DNA of 64,000 bases from Castellaniella sp036379515 (GTDB lineage Bacteria > Pseudomonadota > Gammaproteobacteria > Burkholderiales > Burkholderiaceae_B): positions 1 to 64,000 of the forward strand of contig NZ_DASVGN010000014.1 in assembly GCF_036379515.1 (NCBI RefSeq), given 5' to 3'. How positions within the stretch are numbered: the stretch's first letter is position 1; the number at the start of each line of letters is the position of its first letter. The translations under genes were made by a program, and so were the position numbers. This document shows positions 8,770-17,531 of this stretch, one piece after another. Below the pieces are notes generated by a model. It made no database searches and had not been told where the DNA came from. It saw nothing but the letters and a program-made list of their open reading frames with translations.

Positions 8770-9690
8770 ATGAAAGCGGCACTTCTCAAATCCTTTGGCG
8801 GCACCGATCTCATCACGATCGGCGAAGTCGGTTCGCGTGACCTGGGGCCGAACGAGGCCCTCGTACGCGTCGAAGCGGCGAGTGCAAACCCGCTGGATTT
8901 GAAGATCATCGCCGGATACATGCAGCAAGTGTTTCCGATCCGGTTTCCGTACGTTCCGGGCACTGACTTCAGCGGTGTGATCGATGCAGTCGGCACGGAG
9001 GTGACGAACACCAGGCCCGGCGATCGCGTGTTCGGTCGCACTGCTCCAAGTGCTGGTGGCGCATTCGGCAGGAACGTGGTGATCGAGGCCACCGACCTTT
9101 GCGTCTTTCCGGCGGAGATGAGTTTCGAGCAGGCGGCAGCCTTGCCGACCGCATTCGGCGCGGCCAGGCAAGGCCTCTTTGACGTCGGTCATCTCCAGCG
9201 AGGGCAGCGGGTTCTGATCCATGCTGCAGCGGGAGGCGTCGGCAGCATGGCCGTCCAGCTGGCTCATCATGCGGGTGCCCATGTCATCGCCACGGCGTCG
9301 GCCAGAAACATCGAACTGGTGAAGAGCCTGGGCGCGGATGAAGTCATCGACTACCACACAGAAGACTTCACCCAGGTGCGCAACATCGGCCTCGTGCTCG
9401 ACACGATCGGCGGCGAGACTCTTGAGAAGTCATGGTCGGTGCTTAGTGCCGGCGGGCGTATCGCGAGCCTCGTGGAGTTCGGCATCAAGCCCAGGGGCGA
9501 ACAGGCGGGTGAATTCGCGTTCTTCGCAAGCGCAACGCCCTATCTGCCGGAAGCCGTCCGACAGTTCCGGGCCGGACACCTCCAGATCATCATCGAATCG
9601 ATCTTTCCGCTGGATGAAACACGTTCAGCACTGGAGAAACTGGCTACCGGACACGCGCGCGGCAAGGTTCTCGTGCGCTTGAGCAACTGA
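8770..9690 (+). CDS. MDR-family NAD(P)H:quinone oxidoreductase / zinc-less alcohol dehydrogenase-like
   Basis: Medium-chain dehydrogenase/reductase of about 306 residues. It shows ASANPLDLKI, the PGTDFSGVI substrate-binding segment, and the cofactor motif AAGGVGSMAVQLA. The structural zinc cysteines are absent, as in quinone-oxidoreductase-like members. ATG 8770, after ATGAGG, starts at the usual MKAALL; an upstream in-frame ATG at 8701 would add 23 residues and cannot be excluded. It is followed by an SDR gene after 57 bases and faces a divergent LysR gene. Confidence 0.88.
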   Translation: MKAALLKSFGGTDLITIGEVGSRDLGPNEALVRVEAASANPLDLKIIAGYMQQVFPIRFPYVPGTDFSGVIDAVGTEVTNTRPGDRVFGRTAPSAGGAFGRNVVIEATDLCVFPAEMSFEQAAALPTAFGAARQGLFDVGHLQRGQRVLIHAAAGGVGSMAVQLAHHAGAHVIATASARNIELVKSLGADEVIDYHTEDFTQVRNIGLVLDTIGGETLEKSWSVLSAGGRIASLVEFGIKPRGEQAGEFAFFASATPYLPEAVRQFRAGHLQIIIESIFPLDETRSALEKLATGHARGKVLVRLSN

Positions 9691-9747
9691 TACTGCCGAC
9701 GACGACGATCGCACAACGCCAATTCAACTACTACCAAGAGCCATGAC

Positions 9748-10488
9748 ATGAGTACCAACCCCAGCAAAGCAGCCATTGTGACGGGTGCATCCCGCGGCAT
9801 CGGCAAGGACATTGCGCTGCGGCTCGCCGCCGATGGTTTCGCCATCGCCATCGGCTACGCCAGCAACCAGCAGCAGGCCAACGCGGTGGTGGCCGAGATT
9901 CAGGCGAAAGGCGGCACCGCCGTCGCCATCAAGGGCAACGTTGCCGATGCGGACGACGTGACTAGCCTGTTCTCATTGGCCCGGCAGGCGTTTGGCCAAA
10001 TAGATGCGGTGGTCAGCAATGCCGGCATCATGGATCTCGCACCGATCAAGACGGGCAACGTAGCGGCGCTGGACCGGATGATGACGACGAACGTGCGGGG
10101 CGCATTCCTCGTTCTGTCCAAGGCCGCTGAAGTACTTGGTGACGGTGGGCGCATCGTGGCCCTGTCCACCAGCGTCATTGCCAAGGCGGCGCCGGGCTAT
10201 GGGCCGTACATTGCTTCCAAGTCCGCCGTCGAAGGTCTGGTGCATGTGCTTGCCAATGAACTGCGGGGCCGCAACATCACGGTGAACGCGGTTGCCCCGG
10301 GACCGGTTGCCACAGAGTTGTTCCTCAACGGCAAGACAGAGGCGCAGATCACGATGCTGGCGAAGATGCCTCCCATGGAGCGTCTAGGTCGGCCGGTGGA
10401 CATCGCCAACGCGGTTTCCTTCCTGGTCGGAAAAGACGGTGATTGGGTCAACTCCCAGGTGCTCCGGGTGAATGGCGGCTTCGCTTGA
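9748..10488 (+). CDS. SDR-family oxidoreductase
   Basis: A 246-residue short-chain dehydrogenase with TGASRGIGKD, SNAGIM, the YIASKSA catalytic YxxxK and a C-terminal LRVNGGFA ending, typical of the FabG-like branch. It is downstream of the MDR gene on the same strand, so the two are likely co-transcribed. Substrate unknown; redox detoxification of carbonyl or quinone compounds is a reasonable guess from context. The gap to the convergent hydrolase (10489-10614) holds nothing recognised. Confidence 0.9.
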   Translation: MSTNPSKAAIVTGASRGIGKDIALRLAADGFAIAIGYASNQQQANAVVAEIQAKGGTAVAIKGNVADADDVTSLFSLARQAFGQIDAVVSNAGIMDLAPIKTGNVAALDRMMTTNVRGAFLVLSKAAEVLGDGGRIVALSTSVIAKAAPGYGPYIASKSAVEGLVHVLANELRGRNITVNAVAPGPVATELFLNGKTEAQITMLAKMPPMERLGRPVDIANAVSFLVGKDGDWVNSQVLRVNGGFA

Positions 10489-10614
10489 CCCTTACAACCC
10501 TGCATAAGGATGACTAGCGCACAGTGCCCGGCTCACACCATCTCCACCGGAAACAGCCCTGGCGGGCAGCCTGATCGCCTCTACGCGCCGCAACTAGCTC
10601 GACAATCACCGCTA

Positions 10615-11436
10615 TCATTGAGAGGCGACGGAATTCGGTCGTAAGCGTGCCGAAGTGCGGTCGCCGTCCAGCCAACGAGCAATGCAGCTGGCCACTTCCG
10701 CTGGAGCCTCCAACGGTAGCAGGTGCCCAACGGACGGAATTTGGTGTACCTCCGGGTCCGGCAAATATGGCACGAGTCGTTCAGCGAGCACCGCCAGAGG
10801 ATCTACGCGGTCAAGCTCACCGGTCAGAAGCAAGGTTGGCACGTCAATGCGGAGGCTCATCGCACTGATGTCCTCGAGCATGCCATGGGTCGGCCAAGCT
10901 ATTTGCGCGTCGCGATGACCCGACAGACTGTCGGTAATCACTTGCTCGCGTGCCGTGCCTCGGATCGGGGTCGCGGTCAGCACGTTGTCCAGGGTTTCTT
11001 GGACGTTTGCGCGCGAGGCATAGGCCAATTGCATGGCCAGGCGCTGGGGTGCCGGAACTTCCATTGGCACCGCCGGCGACGATGCGACGAGAACCAACCC
11101 CCTCAGCCATGCAGGCCGCTGTCCGGCAAGGTATTGAGCGATCTTCCCACCCATCGAATGACCAACCAGCACGACATCCTGGAGACCAAGCATGTCAATC
11201 ATCGCGCCAATGCACGCCGCGAGATGTCCGATGTGGTACCCGTGTCTGGATGGGCTTGACCCACCCCAACCCGGCAGGTCAGGCGCGAGGCAGCGGCATT
11301 GATGGCTGAGGCGACCCATGACGTCCGCCCATGTGCGGCCAGTCCCACCCCAATAGTGCAAAAACACAAGCGCCGGGCTTCCTACTCCCTCCGTGAGGAT
11401 ATGCAGGTTGGCGCTGTCCGTTTCGATCATCATCAC
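10615..11436 (-). CDS. Alpha/beta-fold hydrolase
   Basis: A 273-residue alpha/beta hydrolase: HYWGGTGRTW oxyanion region, nucleophile elbow GHSMGG (Ser), catalytic Asp in LTGELDRVDP and His in SVGHLLPLEAP. Likely a cytoplasmic esterase or C-C hydrolase. The start is one of three consecutive Met codons (11436, 11433, 11430). Divergent from the LysR gene at 11543, with a perfect 20-bp palindrome between them. Confidence 0.9.
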   Translation of the reverse strand: MMMIETDSANLHILTEGVGSPALVFLHYWGGTGRTWADVMGRLSHQCRCLAPDLPGWGGSSPSRHGYHIGHLAACIGAMIDMLGLQDVVLVGHSMGGKIAQYLAGQRPAWLRGLVLVASSPAVPMEVPAPQRLAMQLAYASRANVQETLDNVLTATPIRGTAREQVITDSLSGHRDAQIAWPTHGMLEDISAMSLRIDVPTLLLTGELDRVDPLAVLAERLVPYLPDPEVHQIPSVGHLLPLEAPAEVASCIARWLDGDRTSARLRPNSVASQ

Positions 11437-11493
11437 GAGAATCCTAAGGTGTTGAAGGAGCTCTCAGTGTGATACCGATCATGAGAAGATAGA

Positions 11494-11513
11494 ATACGTC
11501 ATTGATGACGTAT
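11494..11513. promoter_or_regulatory. Perfect 20-bp palindrome between hydrolase and LysR
   Basis: ATACGTCAT-TG-ATGACGTAT, a 9-2-9 perfect inverted repeat, lies 30 bases before the LysR start and 58 before the hydrolase start. This is a strong candidate operator for the LysR regulator at 11543. Confidence 0.7.
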
Positions 11514-11542
11514 GCCATATCTCATCCTGATCGAATCATCAG

Positions 11543-12430
11543 ATGGACCATATTCGCCAACTCGAGATCTTCAAGGCTACTGTTGAACTCGGCAGCATTG
11601 CTGCCGCGGGTCGCGCGCTTGGGCTGTCCCCTGCAATGGCCGGCAAATACCTCGCTACCCTCGAATCCACCCTAGGCACGCAGCTCATCCAGCGAACCAC
11701 GCGCTCCCTGTCGCTCACCGTTTCCGGCGAAAAATACCTATCGGCGTCCATACGAATCATCGACGCCATGGCCGATGCCGATGCGGAGGCTCGAGGTGCT
11801 CGGAACCAGCTTGCGGGGCCTATTCGAATAGGCGTGCCCCGCGCGTTTGGCCAGTTGCGCCTGGTCGCCATCCTGACCGTGTTCGGCAACATGCATCCAG
11901 CAATCACACTTGAGGTGCATTCGGATGACCGCTACGCGGATTTGATCGACGACCGGCTGGACGTCGCCTTGCGCATCGGACAGCTTCCAGACTCGACGTT
12001 GCGCGCACGGAGAATCGGTCACGTCGCTATGGGCATATTCTGTTCACCCACGATGTTGCCCAGCCACGAGCGCGACGATCTCACAAAAATTCGCTCGCTG
12101 CCGCGACTGGTTTTCACGGCTCCCCGCTCGCCCGGCGATTGGGTGGTCACCGGCCACGAAGGCAGCACCCACGTAGTCGATGGCCGCGCCGTGATGCGCT
12201 CGGACGACATGCTGCTGCTGATTCGCGCAGCCGTCCATGGGCTCGGCATCCTTTACGCACCCGCATTCGCCGCCGAAGAACTGCTGCGTCAAGGCCAGCT
12301 GGTACGGCTGCTGGACAAGTATCGGACCACGGAACTTGACATGCAGCTCGTGTATGTCGACGGTCGCTATCAACCCGCTCGCGTGCGCGCGCTGATCGAC
12401 TACCTGGTCAATGAAATTGCGCTCCAATAG
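11543..12430 (+). CDS. LysR-family transcriptional regulator (CrgA/DmlR-like)
   Basis: A 295-residue LysR protein: MDHIRQLEIFKATVELGSIA, helix-turn-helix SPAMAGKYLATLESTLGTQL, and RTTRSLSLT, the pattern of the CrgA/DmlR subgroup. The C-terminal effector domain is complete. It is divergent from the alpha/beta hydrolase, which it probably regulates. Confidence 0.9.
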   Translation: MDHIRQLEIFKATVELGSIAAAGRALGLSPAMAGKYLATLESTLGTQLIQRTTRSLSLTVSGEKYLSASIRIIDAMADADAEARGARNQLAGPIRIGVPRAFGQLRLVAILTVFGNMHPAITLEVHSDDRYADLIDDRLDVALRIGQLPDSTLRARRIGHVAMGIFCSPTMLPSHERDDLTKIRSLPRLVFTAPRSPGDWVVTGHEGSTHVVDGRAVMRSDDMLLLIRAAVHGLGILYAPAFAAEELLRQGQLVRLLDKYRTTELDMQLVYVDGRYQPARVRALIDYLVNEIALQ

Positions 12431-12507
12431 CGGTGCACTGTTCTAAGCGACGTTCACCCGAGAAGGCATCATTGAGTTCGGCAGCGGGTTGGCGCACTTG
12501 CGCCTCA

Positions 12508-12691
12508 TCACATAAAACCCGCATTGCGCAGCGCCTCTTCGGCAGCCTCATGATCCTGGACGGCGGTTCCGCCGGAAATACCGATGCCGCCCAGTACACG
12601 CCCCTCATGGAGAATGGGTATGCGCCTCGGCCAGCAATGTTTGAGCGGCCGCCAGACTGATTGTGGCCGCGTCGATGATTTGCGATGTCAT
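12508..12691 (-). pseudogene. GlcG/HbpS-family (DUF336) protein, internally deleted
   Basis: From ATG 12691 the minus strand reads MTSQIIDAATISLAAAQTLL and then AEAH, the N terminus of a GlcG/HbpS-type heme-binding-like protein. It jumps directly, out of frame, to the family's C terminus ILHEGRVLGGIGISGGTA and on to EEALRNAGFM with a stop at 12508. Roughly the middle half or more is missing (family usually 130-150 residues). Both termini are well preserved, so the deletion looks recent. It follows the MDR gene at 12718 by 26 bases, probably as the second gene of that operon. Confidence 0.7.
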
Positions 12692-12717
12692 GTGATTGTT
12701 CCTTTCAGGCCGGTTCA

Positions 12718-13761
12718 TCAATTGGCGACCACGACTTTGCCGATCATGTTGCCGGCCTCGACCAGGGCATGCGCCTGGATCAGGCTCGCGGCGTTGATCC
12801 CATCGATGCGCCGGGTCATCGTGTGCCGGAGATCACCTCGATCAACCAGCTCGGCCACGCGGTTCAGCAGGGCGTGCTGCCGGTCGATCGTGCGAGTAGC
12901 AAACATGGCACGGGTGAACATCAGCTCCCAGTGAATCGAAATGGATTTGGTCTTGAAGGGTCCGACATTCAGATCGGTCGGATCGTCAATGAGTGCGAAC
13001 TGGCCTTCGGGCCGAAGTACGGCCGCAATATCCGCCACATAGTCGGCGCTATGGTTCAAGCCGATGACATGAGTGACGTCTGCGATTTTGAGTTCCGCCA
13101 GCTGCGGCGCCCAGGGGTGGTGGTGGTCAATGACGTGATGTGCCCCATGGGCCGACACCCAGTCGCGGGTTTCCGGCCGTGATGCCGTACCAATGACGGT
13201 CATGCCCGTCAGCGCGCGTGCCAGTTGGGTCAGCACGGAGCCGACACCGCCCGCCGCACCGACGACCAGCAGCACATTGTGGTCTGTGGGGTCGGCCGTC
13301 TGGACGCGCAGGCGGTCAAACAGCAGCTCCCAGGCCGTAATGGAGGTCAGCGGCAAAGAAGCTGCCTCGGCGAAATCCAACGATGCGGGCATCTGCCCGA
13401 CGACGCGTTCGTCCACGGCCTGCAATTCGCTGTTGCTGCCCGGCCGCGTAATATCGCCGGCATACCACACGCGGTCGCCAGGCTTGAAATGCGTGGCAAG
13501 CGGCCCCACTGCGCGAACGACGCCTGCAGCATCCCAGCCAGCGATGCGAGCGCCATCGGCCGGAATGTCACCGCCAAGCCGGATCTTGGTGTCGACCGGG
13601 TTGACCGACACCGCCCGGACTTCGACCAGCACGTCACGGTCGCGCAGATCAGGCGTTGGCAGCTCGATGTCCTGCAAGGCTTGCGGATGGCTGATGGGAT
13701 GATTTTGATAGAAGCCGACAGCTTTCACGGGAGAAATCCTCAGTGGATGCGGAGAGTTCAT
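12718..13761 (-). CDS. Zinc-type alcohol dehydrogenase-like MDR oxidoreductase
   Basis: A 347-residue medium-chain reductase with VSVNPVDTKIR, GWDAAGVV and the cofactor site VGAAGGVGSVLTQLA, matching the zinc-binding alcohol dehydrogenase family of quinone-oxidoreductase type. Cytoplasmic NADPH-dependent reductase. Divergent from the LysR gene at 13822 with only 60 bases between, and followed by the deleted GlcG/HbpS-like gene. This arrangement (LysR, MDR reductase, DUF336 protein) is another oxidative or electrophile response unit by context. Confidence 0.88.
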   Translation of the reverse strand: MNSPHPLRISPVKAVGFYQNHPISHPQALQDIELPTPDLRDRDVLVEVRAVSVNPVDTKIRLGGDIPADGARIAGWDAAGVVRAVGPLATHFKPGDRVWYAGDITRPGSNSELQAVDERVVGQMPASLDFAEAASLPLTSITAWELLFDRLRVQTADPTDHNVLLVVGAAGGVGSVLTQLARALTGMTVIGTASRPETRDWVSAHGAHHVIDHHHPWAPQLAELKIADVTHVIGLNHSADYVADIAAVLRPEGQFALIDDPTDLNVGPFKTKSISIHWELMFTRAMFATRTIDRQHALLNRVAELVDRGDLRHTMTRRIDGINAASLIQAHALVEAGNMIGKVVVAN

Positions 13762-13821
13762 GGTATTTTCTCCTTATACGAAGATAAAGACCTTCAATAC
13801 TTAAACAATTTCTGCATTTCA

Positions 13822-14757
13822 ATGAAAATCATCCGGCTCGATGACGTCCAGATCTTTGTCCGCACCGCAGAGGCCGGCAGCTTCTCCGAAGCGGCGCGCC
13901 ACTTGAACATCGCACCCGGTCAGGCGAGCGCATCGGTGGGAAGACTCGAGAAGGCCCTGGACACCCGACTGTTCACGCGATCCACGCGCAGCATGCATCT
14001 GTCGGAAGCCGGGGAGCGTTACCTGCCGCACGCGCGCGGCATGGTGGACGCCCAAGAGCAAGGCCGGCAAGCCCTGGCTGACGGTCAGTCGGCGCTGACC
14101 GGTCCGCTACGACTGTCGGCTCCCTCCGACTTCGGACGCAATCTGCTCCTACCCTGGCTGGACGACTTCCAGCACCTGCATCCTGGCCTGTCATTGCATC
14201 TGAAGATGAGCGACCGCGCAGCCGACCTCATTCGCCAGCCGCTGGACGCTGTCGTACGCTACGGCACACTGCCCGATTCATCGCTGCTCGCCCTCCCGTT
14301 GGCCCCAGACAATCGGCGGGCATTATGTGCTGCGCCCGCCTATCTGAAGCGGTTTGGAGCCCCAGCCAAGCCTGACGACCTGCGGCGCCACAATTGTCTG
14401 CGGTATGTGTGGAGCGAGCAGGTTCACGAGCGCTGGCGCTTCACTTTGCCAAGTGGTGACCGCACGGTCACCGTCACGGGCAACCGCGTCAGCGACGATG
14501 CCGATGCAGTTCGTCGCTGGGCCATCTCCGGTGAGGGATTGGTCTACAAATCTCGACTGGACCTGATCGATGATCTGTCGGCGGGCCGGTTGGTGGAGCT
14601 GTTTCCGGCGACATACGGAGAACCTGCACCGCTGCACCTGATCTGCGCGCATCGCTCGCAGCTGACGCCGGTCATCAGCCAGTTGCAAGGTTTTCTGCGA
14701 GAGCGGTGTACTGCCTTGATGAGCCATCAATATTCTGGCCTGCAAGAATCGCCTTGA
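13822..14757 (+). CDS. LysR-family transcriptional regulator
   Basis: A 311-residue LysR regulator starting at MKIIRLDDVQIFVRTAEAGS, with AARHLNIAPGQASASVGRLE as the DNA-binding helices and FTRSTRSM typical of the CrgA-like group. The long upstream open frame from 13225 is antisense to the MDR gene and is not part of it. Its 3' end overlaps the convergent XRE regulator by 83 bases, an unusually long convergent overlap. It probably controls the divergent MDR gene. Confidence 0.9.
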   Translation: MKIIRLDDVQIFVRTAEAGSFSEAARHLNIAPGQASASVGRLEKALDTRLFTRSTRSMHLSEAGERYLPHARGMVDAQEQGRQALADGQSALTGPLRLSAPSDFGRNLLLPWLDDFQHLHPGLSLHLKMSDRAADLIRQPLDAVVRYGTLPDSSLLALPLAPDNRRALCAAPAYLKRFGAPAKPDDLRRHNCLRYVWSEQVHERWRFTLPSGDRTVTVTGNRVSDDADAVRRWAISGEGLVYKSRLDLIDDLSAGRLVELFPATYGEPAPLHLICAHRSQLTPVISQLQGFLRERCTALMSHQYSGLQESP

Positions 14758-15553
14758 TGCGCTCGGTGTCCACGGCTCGGGCAGGATTCCAGACCACCAG
14801 CCGCATTCCGGGCCGATCGCCCACCGCAAAGGCTGAATACTCGAGCTCGATCTCTCCCAGCACGGGGTGACGCAGGCCCTTGATGCCGTCGCTTTGCGAG
14901 CGCACGCTCTGCTCGTGCCAGATGGCTTTGAATTCTTCGCTGCGCAGGCACAGCTCGTCGACCAGCGGTTTGGCCTCGCGCTCGGCGCCTGCACGCGTCA
15001 CGTCGGCACGAAACGTCGCCACTGCAAAACGTGCACAACTTTCCCAGTGCAGCATCGCCGCGCGATAACGCGCGTCGCAGAATATGGCCCGCAATACGTT
15101 GCGCCGCCCTGGCTCGACGGACAGAAAGTCCGCCATCAAGGTGGCAGCAGCACGGTTCTGGGCGACGACATCCCAGGTGGCTGTCTTCACGACAGCCGGG
15201 CTGTACTCCAATGCATCAAGGACGCGCTGCAGCGGCGCATCAATGCCGCCCGGCACCCGATAGTGCACTTCCGGCGGGCGGCCCAACGCCAGGAGAAACA
15301 AATGTTCACGTTCAGCTTCGGTCAGCAGCAGGGCTTGAGCCACGCGACCCAGCACCGCCGCTGAAGGTGCCCCACCCCGCCCCTGTTCGAGCCACGTGTA
15401 CCACGTCACGCTGACGTGAGCCCGCAGTGCCACTTCCTCGCGTCGCAACCCTGGCGTGCGCCGACGCTGACGAGGATACCCGAAGGTTTCAGGGTCGAGC
15501 TTGCTGCGCCGGTCCTTCAGAAACTGGCCAAGCTTGTTGCGCTCATCGTCCAT
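14675..15553 (-). CDS. XRE-family regulator with MmyB-like ligand-binding domain
   Basis: A 292-residue protein with an N-terminal helix-turn-helix (residues about 5-75; RRRTPGLRREEVALRAHVSV, TWYTWLEQGR) and a C-terminal PAS-like MmyB ligand domain (DVVAQNRAAA, RNVLRAIFCD). Members usually repress a neighbouring oxidoreductase; here the divergent aldo/keto reductase at 15775 is the obvious target. TTTATACCCGGATAAA just upstream (15570-15585) is an imperfect palindrome that could be its operator. The 3' end overlaps the convergent LysR gene. Confidence 0.9.
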   Translation of the reverse strand: MDDERNKLGQFLKDRRSKLDPETFGYPRQRRRTPGLRREEVALRAHVSVTWYTWLEQGRGGAPSAAVLGRVAQALLLTEAEREHLFLLALGRPPEVHYRVPGGIDAPLQRVLDALEYSPAVVKTATWDVVAQNRAAATLMADFLSVEPGRRNVLRAIFCDARYRAAMLHWESCARFAVATFRADVTRAGAEREAKPLVDELCLRSEEFKAIWHEQSVRSQSDGIKGLRHPVLGEIELEYSAFAVGDRPGMRLVVWNPARAVDTERIKAILAGQNIDGSSRQYTALAENLATG

Positions 15554-15656
15554 GGTGATCCTGTTGGTGTTTATACCCGGATAAAGACACTACTTTACCT
15601 GTATGGGAGTCAAGCGCAATGTAGCACCGTCACTGGCTCACAACGATAGGACTTAC

Positions 15657-15767
15657 ATGAGCATTGAGAAAAACTTGAATCCTTCGCGGGCGACAAAATC
15701 GCCTCATGTACGACGCTTGAAGACAGCTACGCTGTTTCTCGTGCTGCCCGTCCAAATGGAGAATTAG
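15657..15767 (+). CDS. Possible short ORF upstream of aldo/keto reductase
   Basis: A 36-codon frame (MSIEKNLNPSRATKSPHVRR, ending VLPVQMEN) in the 221-bp divergent region. It has a weak hydrophobic C-terminal part and no recognised homology. It could be a leader peptide or the truncated end of a lost gene. Its stop is 7 bases before the aldo/keto reductase start. Confidence 0.25.
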   Translation: MSIEKNLNPSRATKSPHVRRLKTATLFLVLPVQMEN

Positions 15768-15774
15768 CAGCCTC

Positions 15775-16638
15775 ATGAACACGACACGCCACAGCACTTA
15801 CACATTGGCCGGCGGCTTGACGCTTGCACGCATGGGCTACGGCGCCATGCAGCTGGCGGGGCCTCACGTATTCGGCCCACCCAAGGATCGCGATGCTGCC
15901 ATCGCGGTATTGCGCGAAGTCGTGCACCTGGGCATCAACCACATCGATACCAGCGACTTCTACGGACCGTACGTAACCAATGAAATCATCAAGGAAGCGC
16001 TGCACCCGTATCCGGCCGGGCTTCACTTCGCGACAAAGGTCGGCGCGTTGCGCGATGCCGATGGTGGCTGGCCCAAGGCGCTCGCGCCCGCACAGCTGCG
16101 CCAGGCGGTCCATGACAACCTCGAGCACCTGGCGCTGGACGCGCTCGACATCGTCAACCTGCGCGTGGGCGGCTTCGACCACCCCGAACCAGGGTCGATC
16201 GCCGAGCCCTTCAGCGTGCTGGCCGAACTGCAACGGGAAGGGCTGATCCGGCACCTCGGCGTCAGCACCGTTTCAGCAGAGCAGATCGCCGAAGCACAGG
16301 CGATTGCTCCCATCGTGTGTGTTCAGAACTACTACAACATCGCCCATCGCGATGACGACGCGTTGATCGACGTGCTGGCCGCACAAGGCATCGCCTACAC
16401 GCCTTATTTTCCACTTGGCGGGTTCACGCCGCTGCAGTCCGCGACGCTCTCCGCGGTAGCGCGACGCCTGCAGGCAAGCCCCATGCAGGTGGCGCTGGCG
16501 TGGCTGTTGCAGCGCTCTCCCAACATCTTGCTGATTCCCGGCACATCGTCGATTGCGCATTTGCACGAAAACACTGCAAGCACGTCGCTCGTGCTCCCCG
16601 CAGACGAACTGGATCGACTCGAAGGGGTGGCGGCATGA
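15775..16638 (+). CDS. Aldo/keto reductase (PdxI/YdbC-like)
   Basis: A 287-residue aldo/keto reductase with GYGAMQLAGP near the N terminus, HIDTSDFYGP (catalytic Asp and Tyr), LHFATKVGAL (catalytic Lys) and LLIPGTSSIAHLHEN as the cofactor loop. Overall length and motifs match the PdxI/YdbC pyridoxal-reductase-like branch. Probably repressed by the divergent XRE/MmyB regulator. Its stop overlaps the start of a broken MBL-fold gene (ATGA). Confidence 0.9.
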   Translation: MNTTRHSTYTLAGGLTLARMGYGAMQLAGPHVFGPPKDRDAAIAVLREVVHLGINHIDTSDFYGPYVTNEIIKEALHPYPAGLHFATKVGALRDADGGWPKALAPAQLRQAVHDNLEHLALDALDIVNLRVGGFDHPEPGSIAEPFSVLAELQREGLIRHLGVSTVSAEQIAEAQAIAPIVCVQNYYNIAHRDDDALIDVLAAQGIAYTPYFPLGGFTPLQSATLSAVARRLQASPMQVALAWLLQRSPNILLIPGTSSIAHLHENTASTSLVLPADELDRLEGVAA

Positions 16639-17064
16639 ACGCGACACTGCACGTGGGTGATGCCACCGTCACCCGGGTTGTCGAATGGGCGGGACCCATC
16701 CGTACCGTCACGGAAATCCTGCCGGATACCCAGGATGCAAACTGGGACGAACATCGCCGAGCGGCGCACAGGCCAGGGTGCGCTCTTTGTCGGCGACCTG
16801 CTGCACAGCCCAGTGCAGATCCTGCATCCGGAGCATCGCTGCTGCTTCGATCTCGATGCTGCTCAAGCCCGCTCCACCCGCAGGCGAATCCTTGCACGCG
16901 CAGCAGACGAAGGCTTGCTTTTGCTGCCGGGCCACTTTCCGGGCCACAGTGCCGCGATGGTTCACGCGGCACACGACGAGCATCACTTCATGATCTCGCA
17001 GTGGGCAGACCTGCCAGGTGCGGCCCGGGCAAAGCCGCTCCGTAGAGGAGGACGCGCCGGATAA
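16635..17064 (+). pseudogene. MBL-fold metallo-hydrolase, internally deleted
   Basis: Starting at ATG 16635 (overlapping the aldo/keto reductase stop) the frame reads MNATLHVGDATVTRVVEWAG and on to NWDEHR, the normal N terminus of a metallo-beta-lactamase-fold hydrolase. It then shifts frame and continues as GALFVGDLLHSPVQILHPEH to the family's C terminus, stopping at 17064. The HxHxDH metal-binding core and more than 100 residues are missing. Both ends are intact, so an internal deletion rather than slow decay is the likely cause. Confidence 0.75.
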
Positions 17065-17448
17065 CTACAGCGCGTTGACGGGGATCTTCAGGTACGCCAC
17101 GCCGTTGTCTTCTGGTGGGGGCAGGGAGCCGGCCCGGATGTTGACCTGCAATGCAGGCAGGATGAGGCGAGGGGGCGAGAGGGTCGCGTCGCATGACTCG
17201 CGAGCAGCAATGAACTGCACCTCGGAGACGCCGTCGTAGACGTGGATATTGTCAGCCCGTTGCTGTGCGACGGAGCTTTCCCACTGCGGGTCCCTAGCTG
17301 CGGCCTGTGTCATGGTCTGCGCGCCGGGTACGTCGAAGTTCAGCACCGAATCGATGATGGCTGCATCGTGGCCGTCGGACAGCACATAGCTGACGATACC
17401 GGACGTGGTATCGAAGAAGGGCTGGATCTGAGCGAGCATGTCATGCAC
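17065..17448 (-). pseudogene. Persulfide dioxygenase-like MBL protein, in-frame internal deletion
   Basis: A 127-residue open frame that joins the N terminus of a BigR-associated persulfide dioxygenase/Blh-type MBL protein (QPFFDTTSGIVSYVLSDGHD, IIDSVLNFD) to its C terminus (DPQWESSVAQQRADNIHV, PALQVNIRAG, YLKIPVNAL). About 160 central residues, including the HxHxDH iron-binding motif, are absent compared with the usual near-290-residue protein. It cannot be catalytically active as written. Convergent and directly abutting the deleted MBL hydrolase (16635-17064); divergent from the BigR/SqrR-like gene. Confidence 0.75.
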
Positions 17449-17467
17449 TCCCGATCATTATTTATAA

Positions 17468-17497
17468 ATACATTATATTTGAATAGAATATATGTAT
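17468..17497. promoter_or_regulatory. AT-rich imperfect palindrome, candidate BigR-type operator
   Basis: An AT-rich inverted repeat with outer arms ATACAT and ATGTAT and inner TATATT/AATATA halves lies in the divergent gap between the persulfide-dioxygenase remnant and the ArsR gene. BigR/SqrR-type repressors bind AT-rich dyads in this position. Confidence 0.5.
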
Positions 17498-17531
17498 GTA
17501 TATAATGAATCACGTTTTCGCCGGAGGGTGC

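Noticed and set aside
13225..13821. Long N-terminal extension of the LysR frame (510 codons in total)
   Set aside because: The first 199 codons are antisense to the MDR gene and do not resemble protein sequence; LysR proteins start at the MKIIRLDDVQIF position.
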